A DNA stretch of 64,000 nt, taken from NCBI RefSeq assembly GCF_011752995.1, contig NZ_VWWL01000010.1:241612-305611 (forward strand), in the 5' to 3' direction. The translations under genes and the position numbers were made by a program. Under the pieces are notes generated by a model, which searched no databases, had not been told where the DNA came from, and worked only from the letters and a program-made list of their open reading frames with translations. This document shows, piece after piece, positions 58,821 through 64,000 of the stretch. The first letter of the stretch is position 1. The number at the start of each line of letters is the position of its first letter. This DNA is from Burkholderia sp. Ax-1724 (GTDB taxonomy: Bacteria; Pseudomonadota; Gammaproteobacteria; Burkholderiales; Burkholderiaceae).

Positions 58821-61493
58821 GTGGCGTTAAGCGATCGTGGCTCGAATTGGGGAAAGTGGGACCTGCACATCCATTCACCGGACACGCATCTCGCGAATGG
58901 ATACAACGGCGACTGGCCGGGTTTCGTGAACGCATTAGCAGATGTGCGGTTCAATCTCATTGGTGTTACAAATTACTTTCTGTTTGCCGACGATGAGGTC
59001 GAGCGGACGCAATCCGCACTCAGGGAATCAGGGCTCACTACAGTTGTCGTCGGAAACCTCGAGTTTCGTCTGACGCAGCCCAATAAGGACGGAGAGGCTA
59101 TCAATGCACACGTACTTTTCGATCCACGTATCTCCAGTAAGGAGATAAACCACCGCCTGTCGCGGCTAAAGCTCATCAACACGTCCGACCCTGGTGGAGT
59201 CCGTCAAATCTATTGCAATCGTGCCGAGATTGATGTGGCAAAGCAGGAACTCAAAAACATAACCGTCGAATTTCGAGCGCTTCGCGATTGGATTCACGAG
59301 AATTTTGATCCTGATGACTGCCTGCTCATTGGATGTCCGACAGGTTACGGATCGTTTCGTCCTCAAAGGAATGAAGGTCGCGGCGCGAGTTTGGCGGTGG
59401 AATTCGACAAGGCATGCTCGCTCATGTTCGGCGGACAAGGTGACCGCGAATTTTTCGCTAATCCTTCAAGATATGTCGGCGCAGTGGCGAAACCTGTCCT
59501 ACTCGGTAGCGATGCGCATAGCGTCAACGAAATAGGTCGTGCGTACAGTTGGGTCAAGGCAAAGCCCACGTTCGATGGTCTACGACAACTCGTGTACGAG
59601 CCGCTCGAACGTATCTCACTGGCTAGAAATAATCCGGAACTTGAATATCCTAAGCCTTATTTCAGTGCTTTGCACATCGGAGGGCCCCTTTCGGACGATC
59701 AGCCGCTCAATTTTCATCATGCGTCTATCGCGCTGAATCGTGACTTCGTCGCGGTCATTGGTGGTCGAGGTTCTGGGAAGAGCATTCTGCTCGACTCAAT
59801 CCTTGCGCTGACGCAGCCTTCACGTGTAACCACCACCGTATCGATGTGCTATCGACCGCCGGTCTTTACGATCGAATTCACCAAGCAACATGGTGCCGAG
59901 TCTATCGCCCTGACACATGATGAGCCGATTGGGCCGGACTACCTCCACGTTCGACAGACCGAGCTTCAGGCTATCTCACTGAACCCAACGCGATTAAGTC
60001 AAGAGATAAAGGCGCTCTTGCCGATAAAAGCCGTAGACCCATTGATCGATGTCGAAGAAGAGATGTCCAGCTTGCTTCGCGAGAAAGAAGAGATATTTGA
60101 ATGGCTCCTCGAGCAGGACGAGCAAGGCAACCAAATCAATAATCCACAGTACAATGAGGAAGTCAAGCGCGTCAATGCGGCTCGTGTTGCGACACTGACC
60201 AACGAAAAAAACAAGCTTCTGGTCAGCGAATACAACGGGAATCGGAAGACGGCAAGCGAAGCTGTAATTCTAAAAAACAAGCTGACGGCTTTCGCCACCA
60301 GAGTTAATACCGTTGCAAAGGAGCTGGCCGACGAGATCAAAGGATTCAATGTGCTTTTGCTGCCTCGCGGACAGCAAATACCTGCGGTTGACCTGCAACC
60401 TCAGATCGCCGCCATAAATCATTCAACGGACGAGCTGAACTCATATTCGAAACAGCTCGACGAAAGATCAGCCGAGGTGTTGCAAACATTGCGAGAGCAA
60501 GGCGTCGAGCAAGATCCCAAGGGCCTTCTTGACAAGGTAGAGGGTTACCAGCGCGAAGTGGCTCATGCCAATGATCGAATTGAGCGATATAAGGAAAAAA
60601 AAGCGCGTGCTCACACTCTCAACGAGCTTCGGACAGCGCTCGTAGACACACATCTCCAAGATATTCGAGCGGAGGCCATAGCGATAGGAGTGGCGTTCGA
60701 GAGTCTCAAGCAAGGCCAGGAAGGATGGAAATCAGACCAGGTCGCCTTGGTTAATGAGCTGCTGGAAGGTGTCGAAATCAGCGGCTGCGTTCATTTTGAT
60801 AAGGATGCGTTTTACGACGGAATGGAGCCCTATCTGAACATGCGCAAGTTCAGAGCCGCTGCTGGATTTACTCGCCGTGAAAAGCTGGCTGCTAGGTTCG
60901 GGGTGGATTCGGTCGAAACGTTTAGGTCTTTACTATCCGGCGAGGCAATGATTATGTCCGATGACGACGGAAAGTGTGCCATTGATAGATTTGTACGCGA
61001 ATCCGAGTTCGTCGGACCGGGTGATGCACTCAATTTCCTAGAGTATCTATTCAAGCCATCGCAACAAAGGAAATATTTGACCGTACGGGCGGGGCTGACT
61101 TATCGGGGCAAGCCGCCTGAGAGGCTCTCAGTAGGGCAGCGCGGAACGTTTTTTCTTTGCATGAAGCTCGCGACCGACCCATTCGGCAGCCCGTTCGTGT
61201 TCGACCAGCCAGAGGATGATCTGGATAACGAATTCGTCGTTCAGAAACTCGTTCCAATTTTCAGAAAAATCAAGAAGTATCGACAGGTCATCATCGCTAC
61301 ACATAACGCGAACCTAGTCGTTAATGCCGATGCCGACCAGGTTGTCATTGCTGATAACGAGGCAGAAACCCTTCGGTACGAAACCGGTGCGATTGAGGAG
61401 GCACATATTCGCAACAAGATTTGCGCAATTCTCGAAGGAGGAGAGGCTGCATTTAAGCAGCGAGAATGGAAGTATGGCCTCGGTGCACCTTGA
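58821..61493 (+). CDS. TrlF family protein: PHP-like domain fused to SMC/AAA-like ATPase
   Basis: 890 residues from a GTG preceded by AGAGGG. Order: PHP-type metal domain (His16-x-His18 in WDLHIHSP; LGSDAH at 228-233; the TDH-like position reads VTNYF). Then Walker A GGRGSGKS (314-321), a long helical/coiled-coil insert (about 400-650), and signature LSVGQRG with Walker B FVFDQPEDDLDNE (792-804) and switch ATHNANL. This is the ABC/SMC-like layout of TrlF proteins in defence islands. The next gene encodes a HEPN-like protein. Codon use and GC are far lower than in the host genes to the left. Confidence 0.85.
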   Translation: MALSDRGSNWGKWDLHIHSPDTHLANGYNGDWPGFVNALADVRFNLIGVTNYFLFADDEVERTQSALRESGLTTVVVGNLEFRLTQPNKDGEAINAHVLFDPRISSKEINHRLSRLKLINTSDPGGVRQIYCNRAEIDVAKQELKNITVEFRALRDWIHENFDPDDCLLIGCPTGYGSFRPQRNEGRGASLAVEFDKACSLMFGGQGDREFFANPSRYVGAVAKPVLLGSDAHSVNEIGRAYSWVKAKPTFDGLRQLVYEPLERISLARNNPELEYPKPYFSALHIGGPLSDDQPLNFHHASIALNRDFVAVIGGRGSGKSILLDSILALTQPSRVTTTVSMCYRPPVFTIEFTKQHGAESIALTHDEPIGPDYLHVRQTELQAISLNPTRLSQEIKALLPIKAVDPLIDVEEEMSSLLREKEEIFEWLLEQDEQGNQINNPQYNEEVKRVNAARVATLTNEKNKLLVSEYNGNRKTASEAVILKNKLTAFATRVNTVAKELADEIKGFNVLLLPRGQQIPAVDLQPQIAAINHSTDELNSYSKQLDERSAEVLQTLREQGVEQDPKGLLDKVEGYQREVAHANDRIERYKEKKARAHTLNELRTALVDTHLQDIRAEAIAIGVAFESLKQGQEGWKSDQVALVNELLEGVEISGCVHFDKDAFYDGMEPYLNMRKFRAAAGFTRREKLAARFGVDSVETFRSLLSGEAMIMSDDDGKCAIDRFVRESEFVGPGDALNFLEYLFKPSQQRKYLTVRAGLTYRGKPPERLSVGQRGTFFLCMKLATDPFGSPFVFDQPEDDLDNEFVVQKLVPIFRKIKKYRQVIIATHNANLVVNADADQVVIADNEAETLRYETGAIEEAHIRNKICAILEGGEAAFKQREWKYGLGAP

Positions 61494-61506
61494 CAAGGAA
61501 TTGAAC

Positions 61507-61977
61507 ATGCGTCGAGATAGCATTCCATCCCATCTATCTAGCATCGCCTTCGAATTCTTCTACTGGTTCTCCCGGTTCGAGTTTGCGCTCAAGGAAAACG
61601 GTTATCTTAAGTCGCATCAGGCTGGAGCGAACGCAGAACCCGGATGGGATGCATTTGAGCGAAGATGGCGCGCTGAGTACACACTGTCCAATGCGGCGGA
61701 GTCACTGCTGCAGTTGGCGCCGAGCCGTCAAGTAGTTAGCGAACACGGCGAACTGCGATGGGCGGTTGTCGAGACTTCGCGGAGCCCGTCTGATCTCGCC
61801 AAGATCATTCGTCTCTTAAAGGTGGTGCGAAACAACTTGTTTCACGGCGGAAAGCATGGCAGCGAAGACTGGGATAATCAAGAGCGCACCGAGTTGCTGC
61901 TTGAGTCAGGGCTATCAATCCTAATGGAACTTGCGAAGCTATCGGGGATAGAGGCGGACTACGAGCGCTATTACTGA
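61507..61977 (+). CDS. Small HEPN-like protein (RNxxxH motif)
   Basis: 156 residues from the ATG at 61507 (AAGGA 7 bp upstream); the ATG at 61474 overlaps the TrlF stop and adds 11 residues. The all-helical sequence has VVRNNLFHGG, with Arg108-x4-His113 matching the HEPN RNase signature RNxxxH. Close linkage to the TrlF ATPase suggests a two-component toxin/sensor unit. The catalytic role is inferred from this motif only. Confidence 0.7.
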   Translation: MRRDSIPSHLSSIAFEFFYWFSRFEFALKENGYLKSHQAGANAEPGWDAFERRWRAEYTLSNAAESLLQLAPSRQVVSEHGELRWAVVETSRSPSDLAKIIRLLKVVRNNLFHGGKHGSEDWDNQERTELLLESGLSILMELAKLSGIEADYERYY

Positions 61978-62115
61978 AGACGACTGTCACCGCTGCTACT
62001 TCACGCGAGACAGACTGACATCGCTCGGAACCGCGGGCGTTTGATGTTCGGAAATTGGTTTGTAGACAGTCGGTATCGCTAAATACATAAGCGTATGAAC
62101 TGAGAGAGGTATGGA
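61978..62115. other. Gap between the HEPN-like and DCL genes
   Basis: 137 bp with no gene. A new promoter may lie here, since spacing is larger than elsewhere in the block. Confidence 0.3.
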
Positions 62116-62421
62116 ATGGGACGAGGGAAGAGGGTCGTTCTCGATTCGATAAGTTTCGACAATCAAAGTCAAGCAAAGGGTTTCTTCAAGGAAATGCTAA
62201 ACCGGTATATTCCGGGAGAGCGGGTCTCGCCCGAGGACTCGGCACACCTTGAAGGTCTGTTTCGACGCCACCCCGCGTACGCGACGAAGGTTGGCTCTGG
62301 TATCTCCTACTTCGAAGTGATGCCAGGAGATTATGGAACTCAGTGTTTTTGCGCTGTCCGGACTGACGGAAGCAAGGAAGATTTTTCCTATATCAGGTGT
62401 GTGACTCAAAGACTCGATTGA
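62116..62421 (+). CDS. DCL family protein (DUF3223)
   Basis: 101 residues. SFDNQSQAKGFFKEMLNRYIPGERVSPEDSAHLEGLFRRHPAYATKVG matches the DCL/DUF3223 family, named from a plant protein and found in scattered bacterial accessory regions. The function in bacteria is unknown. It is followed 21 bp later by hamA, so it may be an accessory of the Hachiman operon or a separate unit. Confidence 0.75.
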   Translation: MGRGKRVVLDSISFDNQSQAKGFFKEMLNRYIPGERVSPEDSAHLEGLFRRHPAYATKVGSGISYFEVMPGDYGTQCFCAVRTDGSKEDFSYIRCVTQRLD

Positions 62422-62442
62422 ACCTACGACGGGGCCGTCTCG

Positions 62443-63360
62443 ATGGATTTCGAAATACTCGTAGATGATTTTTACCTGAAGATTTTGTCGGATACAGCGC
62501 TTGCTCCAGTCGAGAAAAAGCGCGTTCTAAGTATGGTAAACGACTTTGAAGATGAGATTTGGCGATATGAGAAATTCGAAAATTTCATCTGGGACAATAT
62601 TGCTCTTACCGCACTGTCAGCTCATGAGCGTGAAAAGCTAATTGGACAGAGCAGGTCCACGTTGAGAGAGTCGGCCAAGAATCTTCGTCTCACCGACAAG
62701 GTTGGAGACATAGGACAGGGCAGCGAACTCGCTGAAATCGTTCTCTACGGAATCATGCACCACCACTACGGAGCGTTGCCCGTTGTTCCAAAGATTTTCT
62801 ACAAGCAGAATGTACAGGATAACGCGAAAGGGGCTGATAGTGTCCACATCGTTTTGGAAGGAGATGACGATTTTTCGCTTTGGTTCGGGGAAGCAAAGTT
62901 TTACAACAGCATCGAGGACGCCAGACTTCCCGCAGTCATCGAATCAGTCGGTAATTCGCTGAAAACCGACAAGTTGAAAAAAGAAAACAGCATCATTACG
63001 AATACGTCGGACATTGATAAGTTGGTTGAAAACCGGGAGTTGGCAGCGAAGATTAAAAACGCGCTATCTACAAAGAACTCGATCGATCATATCAAGGCAA
63101 AGATTCACGTCCCCATCCTTCTTTTGCACGAGTGCACGATAACTGCTTCCACCAAGGAAATGGACGAGACCTACCGGAACGCGATTCGGCAGTATCACGT
63201 CGATCGCGCGACCGCTTATTTTAAAAAACAAATTGATGCGCTATGCGGGAAGGTCACAAAATATTCAGAAGTCAGCTTTCACATCATCCTTTTCCCGGTG
63301 CCAGATAGAGCAAAACTAATCGAGCAGTTCTCGAAGGAAGTGGCATTCTATAAAGGTTAA
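62443..63360 (+). CDS. hamA: Hachiman anti-phage effector HamA (DUF1837)
   Basis: 305 residues. DUF1837 hallmarks: GSELAEIVLYGIMHHHYGALPVVPKIFYKQN, AKGADSVHIVLEG and LWFGEAKFY, with Glu150-x-Lys152 and Asp132 fitting the PD-(D/E)xK-type nuclease core. HamA is the effector that is released from HamB to degrade DNA during phage infection. The broken hamB follows 7 bp later. Confidence 0.92.
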   Translation: MDFEILVDDFYLKILSDTALAPVEKKRVLSMVNDFEDEIWRYEKFENFIWDNIALTALSAHEREKLIGQSRSTLRESAKNLRLTDKVGDIGQGSELAEIVLYGIMHHHYGALPVVPKIFYKQNVQDNAKGADSVHIVLEGDDDFSLWFGEAKFYNSIEDARLPAVIESVGNSLKTDKLKKENSIITNTSDIDKLVENRELAAKIKNALSTKNSIDHIKAKIHVPILLLHECTITASTKEMDETYRNAIRQYHVDRATAYFKKQIDALCGKVTKYSEVSFHIILFPVPDRAKLIEQFSKEVAFYKG

Positions 63361-63367
63361 ATGATAT

Positions 63368-63873
63368 ATGGAAATCTTCGAGGAATGTGCAGTCGTAAAT
63401 GATTTACTGCAGGCCGGAAACGAAGCCGAGGCGAGGAATCGACTTATTTGCTTGCTCGATCAACACGACCGGGAAAACGTCCCGTATTCTCCACTAGTTA
63501 ATCATTTGATTAGGGAATCGGGGCTTTTCCCATATCTAGATCCGAATACGTCGAGTTGGCAGGATCGCTTTGTTTATCAATCTTTCAGGGTTGACATCGG
63601 TCAGGAAGCGTCGGTCACGCTCCATAGCGAACAGTCTTTAGTGCTTAAACACCTTCTTGACGGGACGAATCTTGCGGTCAGCGCGCCGACGAGCTTTGGC
63701 AAGAGCTTGATCATCGACGCCTACATTGCCATCCGCAAGCCGAGAAACGTGCTAATTCTCGTGCCAACGATCGCACTGACGGATGAAACTAGGCGTCGTT
63801 TGAGCAAAAAGTTTTCTGCACAATACCGGATTGTGACGACGGTGGACGTCGAGCTAGGGGATAGAAATATACT
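63368..63873 (+). pseudogene. hamB: Hachiman helicase HamB, N-terminal fragment interrupted by an insertion element
   Basis: About 168 HamB codons are intact, including Walker A APTSFGKS (106-113) and the motif Ia region ILVPTIALTDETRRRL. Then the frame runs into unrelated sequence (LVDLHGILTHDLH, stop). HamB is normally a full-length superfamily 2 helicase with a second RecA domain, so this copy cannot be functional. The break coincides with the start of IS-like repeats at 63874. Confidence 0.88.
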
Positions 63874-64000
63874 TGTTGATTTGCACGGAATCCTGACCCA
63901 CGATTTGCATTGAATTCTGACCCACCCGTTGGACCAGCTTTTCGTGTTATTCAGTGGGTATTTGGGTCTTCTTTCTCTCCTTCTTTGGCTGTGTCGTGCT
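63874..64000. mobile_element. Left end of an insertion sequence, IS21-like, truncated by window edge
   Basis: Begins TGTTGATTTGC and contains two exactly adjacent 24-bp direct repeats (63878-63901 and 63902-63925) that share the core CTGACCCAC. Multiple terminal repeats are a feature of IS21-family ends. No transposase is visible within the window. Confidence 0.65.
63878..63925. repeat. Tandem 24-bp direct repeat at the IS end
   Basis: Both units run GATTTGCA, then CG or TT, then GAAT-(C/T)-CTGACCCAC, with three mismatches. Likely transposase-binding sites. Confidence 0.85.

Overview
The window looks like a chromosomal segment of a Burkholderia/Paraburkholderia-type betaproteobacterium. The evidence is high GC with strong GC3 codon bias over most of its length, and typical Burkholderiales genes and gene orders: argS - SPOR protein - dsbA, a methionine synthase split into two genes, DUF3567, PhaM, birA-coaX, a STAS-MlaE/MlaF/MlaD lipid transporter, lipB-lipA, and dctA-dctB-dctD.

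Layout. (1) 1-12 kb has somewhat lower GC and carries a catabolic cluster. A six-gene minus-strand operon encodes a hydroxyacid dehydrogenase, a COG3618-type lactonase/amidohydrolase, a crotonase, a CaiB-type CoA-transferase, an RraA-like aldolase and an enolase-superfamily dehydratase. Around it lie a divergent hydroxyacid dehydrogenase, a porin, an MFS carrier, a GntR/FCD regulator and a MarR regulator cut by the left edge. GTACAC/GTACAT-type motifs upstream of several of these units suggest one regulon. (2) 12-25 kb holds housekeeping genes: peptide-binding protein, cobalamin-binding-like protein, SDR, dsbA, SPOR protein, argS, DUF1840, split metH. (3) 24.7-35.7 kb holds small membrane genes, DUF3567, DUF3108, IclR beside a fumarylacetoacetase-family gene, a receptor-type binding protein, a crotonase, PhaM, a ferritin-like protein and the heptose adenylyltransferase. 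(4) 35.7-43 kb has a small SPOR-neighbourhood protein, coaX, birA, the MlaEFD-like system with a lipoprotein, and VanZ. (5) 43-50.5 kb has a 2Fe-2S protein, an alpha/beta hydrolase, a PBP5/6-type carboxypeptidase, DUF493, LysR/DUF2917, lipB, lipA and glpQ/ugpQ. (6) 50.5-55.8 kb is a C4-dicarboxylate uptake module with a recognisable sigma-54 promoter, an upstream inverted repeat, a 17-codon leader ORF, dctA, and the DctB/DctD pair. (7) 55.9-57.4 kb has a TlpA-like thioredoxin and a lipoprotein.

From about 58.18 kb to the end is a low-GC genomic island. It cuts the competence gene comM, of which only the last ~158 codons remain. The island opens with ~640 bp of apparently non-coding sequence containing a 75-nt three-way-junction inverted-repeat structure. 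It then carries a defence-like block: a TrlF-type PHP/SMC-like ATPase, a small protein with an RNxxxH (HEPN-like) motif, a DCL/DUF3223 protein, then HamA and HamB of a Hachiman system. HamB is broken after about residue 168 by an insertion element that starts with tandem 24-bp repeats (IS21-like) and runs off the window. The most interesting parts are the TrlF-HEPN pair, the comM junction structure and the IS-disrupted Hachiman operon.
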